Assembly (NCBI RefSeq): GCF_026283965.1
Contig: NZ_JAPDPD010000008.1
Location: forward strand, 124,001-188,000
Direction of reading: 5' to 3'
Source of the DNA: Dyella subtropica
GTDB lineage: Bacteria; Pseudomonadota; Gammaproteobacteria; Xanthomonadales; Rhodanobacteraceae
Length of the DNA stretch: 64,000 nt
Shown in pieces: positions 33,886-43,159 of this stretch. Within the stretch, counting starts at the first letter, position 1. Every line of letters starts with the position of its first letter. The notes beneath the pieces were generated by a model, which did no database searches, was not told where the DNA came from, and saw only the letters and a list, made by a program, of their open reading frames with translations. Made by a program: the position numbers and the translations under genes.

Positions 33886-34550
33886 CGTGATGGCTCCTGC
33901 AAGGACACCAGCCGCTGCAATGCTTGCTCGTAGGCAGGGCGCAGTTCCGCGCGCGAGCTGACGTGCAAGTTCAAGTCGTTTATATGGCCGTCGAACAAGC
34001 TGTAGCACCAGGCGTGCACGGACAGTTTCTGGCCGCGCTCCCACGCGTCCATCACGATCGTGGTGTGGCAGACGTTGACCACCTGCTCGATCGCATTGAG
34101 TTCGCACAGGCGGCTGTTGCGCAGATGCATCAGGTCCAGCGAGGCGAGCATGCCGGTGTGTTTCTGCGCGACGTCGCCGACATGGCGCAGCCAGTTGTCG
34201 ACCAGGCCCAGGCGACGGTCATCCAGCACTGCCTGCACGCCACCGCAACCGTAGTGACCGACGACCAGGATGTGTTCCACCTTGAGTACGTCGACGGCGA
34301 ATTGGATGGTGCTGAGACAATTGAGGTCGGTATGCGACACCACGTTGGCGACATTGCGCTGGACGAAGATGTCGCCCGGCGGCAGGTCGACGATCTGCGT
34401 GGCCGGCACGCGGGAGTCGGAGCAGCCGATCCATAGATACCTGGGGGCCTGTTGCTGGGCGAGGCGTTCGAAGAAGCGCGGGTCCTCCGCGCGGACGGCC
34501 GCCGACCAGCGGCGATTGCCGTCGAGCAGATCTTGCAATGGGCTTTTCAA
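33882..34550 (-). CDS. can: Beta-class carbonic anhydrase, Can-type, with TTG start
   Basis: 222 residues, close to E. coli Can: ERLAQQQAPRYLWIGCSDSR, FVQRNVANVVSHTDLNCLS, ILVVGHYGCGGVQA and KLSVHAWCYSLFDG. Zinc ligands are Cys43, His99 and Cys102, with Asp45-Arg47. There is no suitable ATG: the frame reads in from the upstream ALDH gene. The TTG at 34550, with GAGAG seven bases upstream, gives an N-terminus KSPLQDLLDGNRRW that lines up with Can. It is 11 bases after the ALDH stop and overlaps ridA, so all three are coupled. Confidence 0.92.
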   Translation of the reverse strand: MKSPLQDLLDGNRRWSAAVRAEDPRFFERLAQQQAPRYLWIGCSDSRVPATQIVDLPPGDIFVQRNVANVVSHTDLNCLSTIQFAVDVLKVEHILVVGHYGCGGVQAVLDDRRLGLVDNWLRHVGDVAQKHTGMLASLDLMHLRNSRLCELNAIEQVVNVCHTTIVMDAWERGQKLSVHAWCYSLFDGHINDLNLHVSSRAELRPAYEQALQRLVSLQEPSR

Positions 34551-34560
34551 AAGGATGCTC

Positions 34561-36012
34561 TCAGTAACGGATGCAAATGTTTTTGGGCTCGGTGAAAAAG
34601 CGCAGCGCTTCCACGCCACCTTCGCGGCCGAGTCCGGATTGTTTGGTGCCGCCGAACGGCGTGCGCAGATCGCGTAGCAGCCAGCAGTTGATCCACACGA
34701 TGCCGAAATCGAGCTGCGCGCCAAAGCGATGCGCGCGCGCGAGGTCGGTTGTCCATAGCGAAGCGGCCAGGCCGTAACCGGTGCCATTGGCGATAGCCAG
34801 CGCTTCGGCTTCGTCCTCGAACGGAATCAGGCTGACTACTGGGCCGAAGATTTCCTGCTGGTTGGTGGCCGTGTTGGGCCCCAAGCCTTCGATCACGGTG
34901 GGTGCGACATACCAGCCGCCAGCATGGCGGCCGGGCAGGGTGATGGACTGGCCGCCGCAGAGAATGTGGCCGCCTTCGTCACGCGCCTGTGCGATGCAGC
35001 CCATCACTTTGTCGAAGTGCGGCTGCGAAACGAGCGCGCCGAGATCGCTGGAGGCATCGAGCGGGTCGCCGACGCGCAGCGCACGCACGCGCTCGAGGTA
35101 ACGCGCGCGGAAGTTGTCGTAGATCGTGCGCTGCACCAGCAGGCGCGAGCCGCACAGGCAGATTTCGCCCTGGTTGGCGAAGCCGGAGCGGACGATGGTG
35201 TCGAGGTTGGCGTCGCTCAGGTCGGCGTCGGCGAACACGATGGCGGGGTTCTTGCCGCCCAGTTCCAGCGAGAGCTTCTTGAAGTGCGGCGCGGCAGCCG
35301 TGGCGATCTGCGCACCGGTTTTCGTGCTGCCGGTGAAGGACACTGCCTTCACGCCGGCATGCTCGACGATGGCCTGCCCCACAATGGGGCCACGGCCCTG
35401 CACGATATTCAGCACGCCGGGCGGAAAGCCGGCTTCGATGCTCAGCTCGCCCAGCAACGCCGCAGTGCAGGGCGTGATCTCGGACGGCTTGGCCACCACC
35501 GTGTTGCCGGCAGCCAATGCCGGCGCGATTTTCCAGGTGAACAGATAGAGCGGCAGATTCCACGGGCTGATGCAGCCCACGACGCCCAGCGGCTGACGCA
35601 AGGTGTAGTTGATCGCGCCCAATTCCATCGCATGCGATTCGCTGCTCCACGGCACGACCGCCGCAGCGAAGTAGCGCAGGTTGCTCACTGCACGGGGAAT
35701 GTCGAGGCTGCGTGCCAGGCTCAGCAGCTTGCCGCTGTCGCGCGATTCCAGTGCGGCGAATGCGTCGAGTCGCGCTTCGATCAAATCGGCCAGTCGATGC
35801 AACAGGCGGGCGCGTTGCTCAGTAGGCGTCGCGGCCCATGCGCTGGAAGCGCGCTGCGCAGCGGCGACGGCATCGGCCACATCCTCTGCGGTGGAATCGG
35901 GGCAATGCGCGAACACTTCGCCGGTGGCTGGCTCGAACACCTCGAGCCAACGATCCAGGTGCGGCGCTTGCAGGCGACCGTCGATGAGGTTGGCGAGGCG
36001 CAGGCTTGGCAT
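34561..36012 (-). CDS. 2-aminomuconic semialdehyde dehydrogenase (ALDH8A1-like)
   Basis: 483 residues of the aldehyde dehydrogenase family. Catalytic Glu250 is in LSLELGGKNPAIVF and the nucleophile in FANQGEICLCGSR (Cys285). Several stretches match the ALDH8A1/AMSDH branch, which oxidises 2-aminomuconic (or 2-hydroxymuconic) semialdehyde with NAD: ISPWNLPLYLFTWKIAPA, FANQGEICLC and the unusual IVWINCWLLRDLRTPFGG. The start is the ATG before PSLRLANLIDG; codons upstream are not protein-like. Followed by can and a RidA gene, consistent with the lower kynurenine/tryptophan pathway. Confidence 0.88.
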   Translation of the reverse strand: MPSLRLANLIDGRLQAPHLDRWLEVFEPATGEVFAHCPDSTAEDVADAVAAAQRASSAWAATPTEQRARLLHRLADLIEARLDAFAALESRDSGKLLSLARSLDIPRAVSNLRYFAAAVVPWSSESHAMELGAINYTLRQPLGVVGCISPWNLPLYLFTWKIAPALAAGNTVVAKPSEITPCTAALLGELSIEAGFPPGVLNIVQGRGPIVGQAIVEHAGVKAVSFTGSTKTGAQIATAAAPHFKKLSLELGGKNPAIVFADADLSDANLDTIVRSGFANQGEICLCGSRLLVQRTIYDNFRARYLERVRALRVGDPLDASSDLGALVSQPHFDKVMGCIAQARDEGGHILCGGQSITLPGRHAGGWYVAPTVIEGLGPNTATNQQEIFGPVVSLIPFEDEAEALAIANGTGYGLAASLWTTDLARAHRFGAQLDFGIVWINCWLLRDLRTPFGGTKQSGLGREGGVEALRFFTEPKNICIRY

Positions 36013-36128
36013 CGGCGCAAGCTTAATTCGAGCGATCAACGATTGCACCGGACGGGGGAGTATGTGCGGTGGGGAACAGGGACGCGAAGCGTGCGTGGCT
36101 GTAAAGCGCTTGCTCTGCCCCGTTCTTG

Positions 36129-36920
36129 TTAGCTCAACGCTCGCGTGCGTCCACCGTCCACCGCGATGCTCACGCCGTTGACATAGGCCGCGGCCGGCGT
36201 GCACAGGAAGGCGATGACCGCGGCAACTTCCTCAGGCGCGCCGAAGCGGCCGGCCGGCACGCCGGCGAGCATGCCGCGCGCGAGCTCGTCCGTGCTGTAG
36301 CCGGTGCTCGCCGATTGGGCCTCGAGCAACCCGTCCAGGCGTCCGGTGCGGGTATAGCCAGGCAGCACGTTGTTGACCGTGATGCCGTCGGCGGCGAGCT
36401 CGCCAGACAGGGTTTTAGCCCAGCCCGCCACGGCGGCGCGGATGGTGTTGGACACGCCAAGTCCGGAGATCGGCTCTTTCACCGAGGTGGAAATGACATT
36501 GACGATGCGGCCGTAATGGCTGGCCTGCATGCCGTGCAGCACCGACTGCACCAAGGCCTGCCCAGCCAGCACGTGCTGGCGGAACGCGGCTTCGAAGGCG
36601 GCGGGATCGGCCGTATGCGCAGGGCCGCCCGGCGGGCCGCCGGTGTTGTTGATCAGGATGTGTACCGGCGCGGACGCGGCGATATCGGTGGCGGCGGTGA
36701 GCAGGCGTGCCGTATCGAGCATGTCGGCGGCATGCCAATGATGTTGCTGATCGGCATGCGTACGCGGGAGGCTTTGTGCCAGGGCCTTCAATGCATCGAC
36801 AGAGCGCGCCAGCACAGTGACGTTGGCGCCGAGTTGGGCCAATTCGATCGCGGTCGCGCGGCCAATGCCTTGCGAGGCGCCACAAACCAGGGCGTGACGC
36901 CCGCTCAGATCCAACTGCAT
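36129..36920 (-). CDS. SDR oxidoreductase
   Basis: 263 residues. Nucleotide motif CGASQGIGRATAIEL (the first Gly-x3-Gly-x-Gly position is GASQGIG), NNTGGPPGG in place of NNAG, catalytic Ser near ISTSVKEP and the YxxxK replaced by a divergent SNTIRAAVAGW segment, so the classical Tyr-Lys pair is not visible. NNVLPGYTRTGRLDGL and the C-terminal VNGVSIAVDGGRTRAL are typical of the FabG-like group. It is upstream of and in line with the ALDH-can-ridA genes (116-base gap). The missing Tyr-Lys pair suggests altered or non-redox function. Confidence 0.8.
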   Translation of the reverse strand: MQLDLSGRHALVCGASQGIGRATAIELAQLGANVTVLARSVDALKALAQSLPRTHADQQHHWHAADMLDTARLLTAATDIAASAPVHILINNTGGPPGGPAHTADPAAFEAAFRQHVLAGQALVQSVLHGMQASHYGRIVNVISTSVKEPISGLGVSNTIRAAVAGWAKTLSGELAADGITVNNVLPGYTRTGRLDGLLEAQSASTGYSTDELARGMLAGVPAGRFGAPEEVAAVIAFLCTPAAAYVNGVSIAVDGGRTRALS

Positions 36921-36949
36921 GGCGCGTAACTCCTAAGTAGTGATGGGGC

Positions 36950-37264
36950 TCAGCGTGCCATCCACTGCAGGCTCAGTGCGGCGAACCAGCAGAGCCAAGC
37001 GGCCCAGGGACAGTAGCGCCAGGCGCGTCGCCAGCGAGTGATGGCGGTGTCTTCAAGTGCGGGCAGGATGGGCGAGCGCAGAGCCAACTGCAGCCGCATC
37101 CAGATGCGCAGTGGGCCCGGTAGCTCGCCTTTCGGCTCGGCGATGATCTGCCACTGCGCCGGATGACGTGTGCGTAGCAGCTTGGCGATACGGAACTGGG
37201 CCAGGAAGTGCAGCAGGAAAAAGACCACGCCGGCGACCAGTAGCGATAGGTAGAGCGTGACCAT
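36950..37264 (-). CDS. Small membrane protein of unknown function
   Basis: 104 residues with two hydrophobic segments (about 4-22, LSLLVAGVVFFLLHFLAQF; and about 84-101, WAAWLCWFAALSLQW). The middle is basic and cytoplasmic by the positive-inside rule. No family recognised. It lies 36 bases downstream of the MalM-like lipoprotein gene on the same strand and probably shares its transcript. Confidence 0.65.
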   Translation of the reverse strand: MVTLYLSLLVAGVVFFLLHFLAQFRIAKLLRTRHPAQWQIIAEPKGELPGPLRIWMRLQLALRSPILPALEDTAITRWRRAWRYCPWAAWLCWFAALSLQWMAR

Positions 37265-37300
37265 GCGGGAGTGGTTCCGGAGTTCTGAGAAAGACGTGCG

Positions 37301-38209
37301 TCAGTTGATGGTATCGCCAGGCTTGCTGCTGGTGTTCTGAGTATCGTCGGATGGGGCCTTCGACGGTTTGTTTTCTGCGGGTGCCGTGCTGATGATCTTG
37401 GTGCTCGCGTCGTTGCTGGCGCCTGGCCACAGCGGAACCACGGGTAAGGCGGTGCGCAACGTATTCAGCACGCCTTCGCCCTTCTGGGCTTTGGCGCAGA
37501 TGGCATTGTCCACGGCGTCGGCGTAGGTCTTGTTCATCAGGCCGATCCAGACCGAGCCGTCGGGACCGTGCGGAATGCGGAAGTTGCCGGCCGCCGCCAT
37601 TTTTACCGGGGCCTCGGCTGAAAAAGCGGCGGGCGACTGTTCCCAATAGGTGCTGCCGGCCTGCTGCTTTGCCGAGCTGTACAGCACCAGATAGCGCGCC
37701 TGCTTGCTGGTGACCTTGACGCTGCCGAACGCGCCGGTGCTCTCGCTGGTCCAGCCCATGTGCTCGCACAGGCCCACGTCTTCGGTGCTGATCGGCTGGA
37801 ACGCTTCGTCCAGCAGGGTGACGGTGGGCGCGAACAGATAACTGGCGCGGAGCCAGCGGCCATTCAATTCGGACTTCAGCCCCACGCGATAAGGCAACTT
37901 GGTATCGGCCGGCAGACGGAAGCTCAGGAAATAACTGCGCTCGCCGTTGAGGCTGGCCACCATGCTGCCCGGGCCCAGCTCGAACGGCTTGGGACTCCAG
38001 GGCAGGGTGGTCTGGAACGAGAAATCCGCAAAGCTGCTGCAGCAGGGGGTGGCCTGCTGCAAGGCCGCCTTGGCCTGGTCCAGCGCCGTACTGCTTTCTT
38101 CCGGCGGGCGCAGATTTGGGGGCACCAGAATCTTTGCAGTGTGGCAGGCGCCAAGCGGCAAAGTGAGGGAAAGCAGCAGTAAGGCGATGACCGGTTTGCG
38201 CGGGAGCAT
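37301..38209 (-). CDS. MalM-like periplasmic lipoprotein
   Basis: 302 residues. Lipoprotein signal with lipobox PLGAC (Cys22). The region ATPCCSSFADFSF, then FRLPADTKLPYRVGLKS and YLFAPTVTLLDEAFQPI matches the MalM family (maltose operon periplasmic protein), which has the same CC.s, strand and LLDxxF pattern. No maltose genes are near, so the family name does not give a function here. The tail (from about 265) is disordered, Ser/Lys/Asp-rich. It starts 14 bases after asnS and is probably cotranscribed with it. Confidence 0.7.
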   Translation of the reverse strand: MLPRKPVIALLLLSLTLPLGACHTAKILVPPNLRPPEESSTALDQAKAALQQATPCCSSFADFSFQTTLPWSPKPFELGPGSMVASLNGERSYFLSFRLPADTKLPYRVGLKSELNGRWLRASYLFAPTVTLLDEAFQPISTEDVGLCEHMGWTSESTGAFGSVKVTSKQARYLVLYSSAKQQAGSTYWEQSPAAFSAEAPVKMAAAGNFRIPHGPDGSVWIGLMNKTYADAVDNAICAKAQKGEGVLNTLRTALPVVPLWPGASNDASTKIISTAPAENKPSKAPSDDTQNTSSKPGDTIN

Positions 38210-38223
38210 GTCTCAGATCGTCG

Positions 38224-39624
<1,401 letters not shown>

Positions 39625-39782
39625 AGATTGAAACTCCTGCTGATGCGCCGCATCTGGCACGTGGAACCGGGGCGAAATGCGCCGCGAGGCAAGTCATTTC
39701 GGGGCAAACCGGCATGATAATGTAGGCTTCGCCCGAACCGCGACGGTTTCGGCCGTTATTTCCGCACTGCAGATCGCACGAC

Positions 39783-40109
39783 ATGACCATCACCATCACG
39801 CCCGCCGCCAATGAACGCATGCGCCACTTCCTGGCCAGCACGCCCGCTGCGGTCGGCGTGCATTTCGGCGTGAAGCGCACGGGCTGCTCGGGCTTCGCTT
39901 ATGTGGTGGACCTCGCCGAACGCGTAACCGACGACGACCAACTGATCGACATCGACGGCGTGCGCCTGATCGTTGACCCCAAGAGCCTGCCCTTGGTAGA
40001 TGGCACGGTGATTGACTTCCAGCGCCAGGGCTTGAACGCCAGCTTCGTCTTCCACAACCCGAACGCCACCGGCGAATGCGGTTGCGGCGAAAGCTTCACC
40101 GTCGCCTGA
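39783..40109 (+). CDS. A-type iron-sulfur carrier (IscA/SufA/ErpA family)
   Basis: 108 residues. Three conserved cysteines, Cys35 in RTGCSGFAY and the pair in TGECGCGESF, bind and pass Fe-S clusters or iron. The C-terminal GESF is standard for HesB/IscA proteins. It stands alone rather than in an isc or suf operon, which is typical of ErpA or IscA-like orphans. I cannot decide between paralogue names. Confidence 0.9.
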   Translation: MTITITPAANERMRHFLASTPAAVGVHFGVKRTGCSGFAYVVDLAERVTDDDQLIDIDGVRLIVDPKSLPLVDGTVIDFQRQGLNASFVFHNPNATGECGCGESFTVA

Positions 40110-40116
40110 GTTCCCT

Positions 40117-40192
40117 GTAGGAGCGCACCCTGTGCGCGAAAAGCCCGCAAGGCGCTGATAGATCCGCGGTCGCCCACAGGGTGGGCTCCTAC
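40117..40192. repeat. REP element, paired arms (GTAGGAGCGCACC family)
   Basis: Left arm GTAGGAGCGCACCCTGTGCG and right arm ending CCCACAGGGTGGGCTCCTAC form a long imperfect hairpin with an internal GCCCGCAAGGCGC stem. It starts seven bases after the stop of the Fe-S carrier gene. The GTAG head is diagnostic of the REP class mobilised by RAYT transposases in Pseudomonas, Stenotrophomonas and Xanthomonadales. No RAYT gene is in the window. Confidence 0.85.
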
Positions 40193-40210
40193 ATCAATAT
40201 TTTCAGTCGC

Positions 40211-40240
40211 TTGCGCTAACCATCTGCGCCCGCTTACAAT
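40211..40240 (+). promoter_or_regulatory. Candidate promoter of the rpsF operon
   Basis: TTGCGC and TACAAT separated by 18 bases, about 107 bases before the rpsF start. That leaves a leader of about 100 bases, suited to an autoregulatory structure. Confidence 0.5.
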
Positions 40241-40281
40241 TCCGATTCTGTCTGGTCCCATAAAGGCCCGGACAGGACCTT

Positions 40282-40305
40282 GCCTCACCGTAACCGACGG
40301 GAGGC
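40282..40305 (+). promoter_or_regulatory. Possible S6:S18 autoregulatory leader hairpin
   Basis: GCCTC-a-CCGT-aaccg-ACGG-GAGGC folds into a two-part stem with an unpaired A and a loop containing CCG, shortly before rpsF. The S6:S18 complex is known to bind a leader motif with a CCG element upstream of rpsF in many bacteria and to repress the operon. The match is by eye only. Confidence 0.45.
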
Positions 40306-40346
40306 TGCGAGGCCGCAAGGCCGCATCCACAAGGAGTTACCCAACA

Positions 40347-40781
40347 ATGACCCTGCGTCATTACGAAGTTGTGTTCCTGGTCCACCCTGACCAGAGCGAG
40401 CAGGTCCCGGCCATGATCGAGCGCTACAAGGTGCTGATCGAAGCCGACGGCGGCAAGATCCATCGCCTGGAAGACTGGGGCCGCCGCCAGCTGGCCTACC
40501 CGATCGTGAACCTGGCCAAGGCTCACTACGTCATGCTCAACATCGAAGTCAGCCAGAACGCGCTGACCGAGCTGGAGTCGGGCTTCCGCTTCAACGACGC
40601 CGTGCTGCGCCACCTGGTGATCAAGCGCGATGAAGCTGACACCGAGCAGTCCTTCATCCTGAAGTCCAAGGAAAAGGATGACGCCAAGTCCTCGCGTCGC
40701 CGCGACGACGACAGCGAAGGTGACGACCGCCCGCGTGGTGGCCGTGACGACCGCGACAACGATCGCGACAGCGACGACTGA
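40347..40781 (+). CDS. rpsF: 30S ribosomal protein S6
   Basis: 144 residues. N-terminal [20 protein letters not shown] and central RRQLAYPI match S6 throughout its normal 95-100 residues; S6 pairs with S18 on the 30S platform. After residue 108 there is a long hydrophilic tail of Arg, Asp and Gly ending in DNDRDSDD, longer than the E. coli Glu-tail and Asp- rather than Glu-rich. An AAGGAG precedes the start. First gene of rpsF-rpsR-rplI. Confidence 0.97.
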   Translation: MTLRHYEVVFLVHPDQSEQVPAMIERYKVLIEADGGKIHRLEDWGRRQLAYPIVNLAKAHYVMLNIEVSQNALTELESGFRFNDAVLRHLVIKRDEADTEQSFILKSKEKDDAKSSRRRDDDSEGDDRPRGGRDDRDNDRDSDD

Positions 40782-40796
40782 TCAGGAGCCTAAGCC

Positions 40797-41027
40797 ATGT
40801 CCAAGTTCTTCCGCCGCCGCAAGTTCTGCCGCTTCACGGCCGAAAAGGTCAAAGAGATCGACTACAAGGATCTCAACACCCTGCGCCAGTACATCACTGA
40901 GAACGGCAAGATCGTTCCCAGCCGCATCACCGGTACCAAGGCGCGTTACCAGCGTCAGCTGGCCGTGGCTGTGAAGCGCGCGCGCTTCCTGGCACTGCTG
41001 CCTTATACCGACAACCACGACGTCTAA
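40797..41027 (+). CDS. rpsR: 30S ribosomal protein S18
   Basis: 76 residues. [20 protein letters not shown] at the N-terminus and [20 protein letters not shown] are the standard S18 motifs. Lies 15 bases after rpsF; S18 binds S6 in the 30S platform. Normal length. Confidence 0.98.
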   Translation: MSKFFRRRKFCRFTAEKVKEIDYKDLNTLRQYITENGKIVPSRITGTKARYQRQLAVAVKRARFLALLPYTDNHDV

Positions 41028-41039
41028 TCGTGTCGTGTG

Positions 41040-41059
41040 CCCTCTCCCCTGGGAGAGGG
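41040..41059. repeat. CCCTCTCCC hairpin between rpsR and rplI
   Basis: CCCTCTCCC and GGGAGAGGG, a 9-bp stem with a 2-base gap, 12 bases after the rpsR stop. The same palindrome is found at 13393. It may cause partial termination or mRNA processing inside the operon. Confidence 0.55.
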
Positions 41060-41124
41060 CAACTCTTCGGACAACCGTCCACGGCTGCGCCGGGCCACAC
41101 CGGTGCTAACGAAAAGGAACCACC

Positions 41125-41574
41125 ATGGAACTGATTCTTCTCGAAAAAGTCCGCAACCTCGGCAACCTTGGCGACAAGGTCAACGTCAAGCCGGGTTACG
41201 GCCGTAACTACCTGCTGCCGCAGGGCAAGGCTGTGCCGATCAACGCCGCTAACCTCGAAGCCTTCGAGAAGCGTCGTGCCGAGTACGAGGCCAAGGCCAA
41301 CAAGCAGCTGTCTGATGCTCAGGCCCGTCAGGCCAAGCTGGTCGACGTGTCGGTGACCATCTCCGCGCACTCCAGCCCGGAAGGCAAGCTGTACGGCTCG
41401 GTCGGTCCGCGCGAAATCTCCGAGGCCCTGCAGGCCGCGGGTCACGACGTGCACAAGAACGAAGTGATCCAGGGCGAAGGCCCGATCCGCCTCACCGGCG
41501 AGTTCGAGGTAGTGATCGCCCTGCACGCGGACGTGCAGAGCTCGGTCAAGGTGATCGTGATCGGCGAGAAGTAA
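41125..41574 (+). CDS. rplI: 50S ribosomal protein L9
   Basis: 149 residues. The N-terminal rRNA-binding domain ([33 protein letters not shown]) is joined by the long helix ([18 protein letters not shown]) to the C-terminal domain ([17 protein letters not shown]). AAAAGGA precedes the start. Last gene of the S6-S18-L9 operon; a terminator follows. Confidence 0.98.
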   Translation: MELILLEKVRNLGNLGDKVNVKPGYGRNYLLPQGKAVPINAANLEAFEKRRAEYEAKANKQLSDAQARQAKLVDVSVTISAHSSPEGKLYGSVGPREISEALQAAGHDVHKNEVIQGEGPIRLTGEFEVVIALHADVQSSVKVIVIGEK

Positions 41575-41601
41575 GCCGATCCATCGCCTGCGATGATCCA
41601 G

Positions 41602-41630
41602 ACGGGCGCCTTCGGGCGCCCGTTTTCTTT
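41602..41630 (+). terminator. Intrinsic terminator of rplI
   Basis: ACGGGCGCC, TTCG loop region, GGCGCCCGT followed by TTTTC. 27 bases after the rplI stop. Confidence 0.88.
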
Positions 41631-41639
41631 GGCAGCGGC

Positions 41640-41669
41640 TTATCCACCGCAGTCCACAAGATATCCACA
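41640..41669. promoter_or_regulatory. Two DnaA-box-like sites upstream of dnaB
   Basis: TTATCCACC and ATATCCACA, each 8 of 9 against the DnaA box TTATCCACA, in the same orientation and 21 bases apart, about 100 bases before the dnaB start. DnaA could control dnaB here; the sites may also be chance in this short A/T-richer region. Confidence 0.5.
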
Positions 41670-41764
41670 GACTTATTATCTCGCGGCCTGAGAAAACGCC
41701 GCGTATGCTCGTGCCCGGCGGCCACGCTCGGCCGTGCTCGCCTGCCACACCGCGAGGAATCTCG

Positions 41765-43159
41765 ATGTCCTTTGTCCCCGAACGCAAATCCGGCAACTCC
41801 GCCATCGAAGCGCTGCGCGTGCCGCCGCATTCGATCGATGCGGAGCAGGCTGTGCTGGGCGGTTTGATGCTGGCCCCGGATTCGCTGGACAAGGTGGCCG
41901 ACCGTCTGAGCGAACGGGATTTCTATCGCAAGGACCATCGCCTGATCTGGCGCGCCATCACCGAGCTGGCGAACAAGGGCATGCCTTGCGATGCGGTGAC
42001 CCTGGGCGATTGGTTCGAGGCGAACGATCTTGCCGAGATGGTCGGTGGCGCGGCGTATCTGATCGAGCTGGCCAATGCGACCCCGAGTGCGGCGAACATC
42101 GGCGCTTATGCCGACATCGTGCGCGAGAAGTCCATTCTGCGGCAGTTGATCGACGCCGGCGTCGAAACCACCGAGGACGGCTACCGCCCCGAGGGTCGGA
42201 GCGTGCAGGAGGTGCTGGAAAGCGCCGAGCAGCGCGTGTTCAAGATCGCGGAATCCGGTGCGCGCGGCAAGAAGGACACGGTCACCATGCGCGAGGCGGT
42301 CAAAGACGCCTTCCGCCTGCTGTCCGAGCGTTACGAAAATCGCGGCCAGCTCACCGGCATCTCTACCGGGTTCACTGACCTCGATGAACTCACCTCGGGC
42401 CTGCAGCCGTCCGACCTGATCATCGTCGCGGCGCGCCCGTCGATGGGTAAGACGGCGTTCTCGGTGAATATCGCCGAGGCTGCCGCGCTGCGCGCCAAGA
42501 AGGCGGTGGTGATCTTCTCGATGGAAATGTCAGCCTCGCAGCTGGCTTTCCGTATGATTTCCTCGATCGGCCGCATCCATCAGCAGCATCTGCGCAATGG
42601 CGATCTGGCCGAAGAGGACTGGCCGCGCGTCACCAATGCTATCGCCATCCTGTCCGAGGCGAAGATCTTCATCGACGATACGCCCGGCCTTTCGCCGGTG
42701 GAAATGCGTTCGCGCTCGCGGCGTATTCATCGCGAGAACGGCGGTCTGGGCCTGATCGTGGTCGACTACTTGCAGCTGATGCAGGTGCCCGGAAACAAAG
42801 AGAACCGCGCTACCGAAATTTCAGAAATCTCGCGTTCGCTTAAAGGCCTGGCCAAGGAGCTGAATTGCCCGGTGATCGCCCTGTCGCAGTTGAACCGCTC
42901 GCTGGAACAGCGCGCCGACAAACGCCCGATGATGTCCGACCTGCGTGAGTCGGGCGCTATCGAGCAGGATGCGGACGTGATCATGTTCATTTACCGCGAC
43001 GAGTACTACAACAAGGAATCGCCGGACAAAGGCCTCGCCGAGATCATCATCGGCAAGCAGCGTAACGGCCCGACCGACACGGTGAAGCTGGCCTTCCTGG
43101 GTCACTACACCAAGTTTGAAAACTACGCGCCGGACTCGTTCGTTGGTGCGTTCGAGTAA
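41765..43159 (+). CDS. dnaB: Replicative DNA helicase DnaB
   Basis: 464 residues. N-terminal helical domain (PPHSIDAEQAVLGGLML), linker, then the RecA-like core with Walker A AARPSMGKTAFSVNIA, Walker B LIVVDYLQLM, and SQLNRSLEQRADKRPMMSDL with the DnaB-specific arginine region. The hexameric helicase unwinds the fork and recruits primase. No intein is present, although DnaB is a common intein site. The GAGG eight to nine bases upstream supports the ATG chosen; the frame is open 20 codons further upstream without similarity. Its stop abuts the convergent LysR gene. Confidence 0.97.
   Translation: MSFVPERKSGNSAIEALRVPPHSIDAEQAVLGGLMLAPDSLDKVADRLSERDFYRKDHRLIWRAITELANKGMPCDAVTLGDWFEANDLAEMVGGAAYLIELANATPSAANIGAYADIVREKSILRQLIDAGVETTEDGYRPEGRSVQEVLESAEQRVFKIAESGARGKKDTVTMREAVKDAFRLLSERYENRGQLTGISTGFTDLDELTSGLQPSDLIIVAARPSMGKTAFSVNIAEAAALRAKKAVVIFSMEMSASQLAFRMISSIGRIHQQHLRNGDLAEEDWPRVTNAIAILSEAKIFIDDTPGLSPVEMRSRSRRIHRENGGLGLIVVDYLQLMQVPGNKENRATEISEISRSLKGLAKELNCPVIALSQLNRSLEQRADKRPMMSDLRESGAIEQDADVIMFIYRDEYYNKESPDKGLAEIIIGKQRNGPTDTVKLAFLGHYTKFENYAPDSFVGAFE

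Noticed and set aside
34924-36132. 402-codon plus-strand frame opposite the ALDH gene
   Set aside because: Shadow of the dehydrogenase frame, no recognisable motif.
41765-43159. Intein in DnaB
   Set aside because: The helicase core is continuous and of normal length; no splicing motifs.
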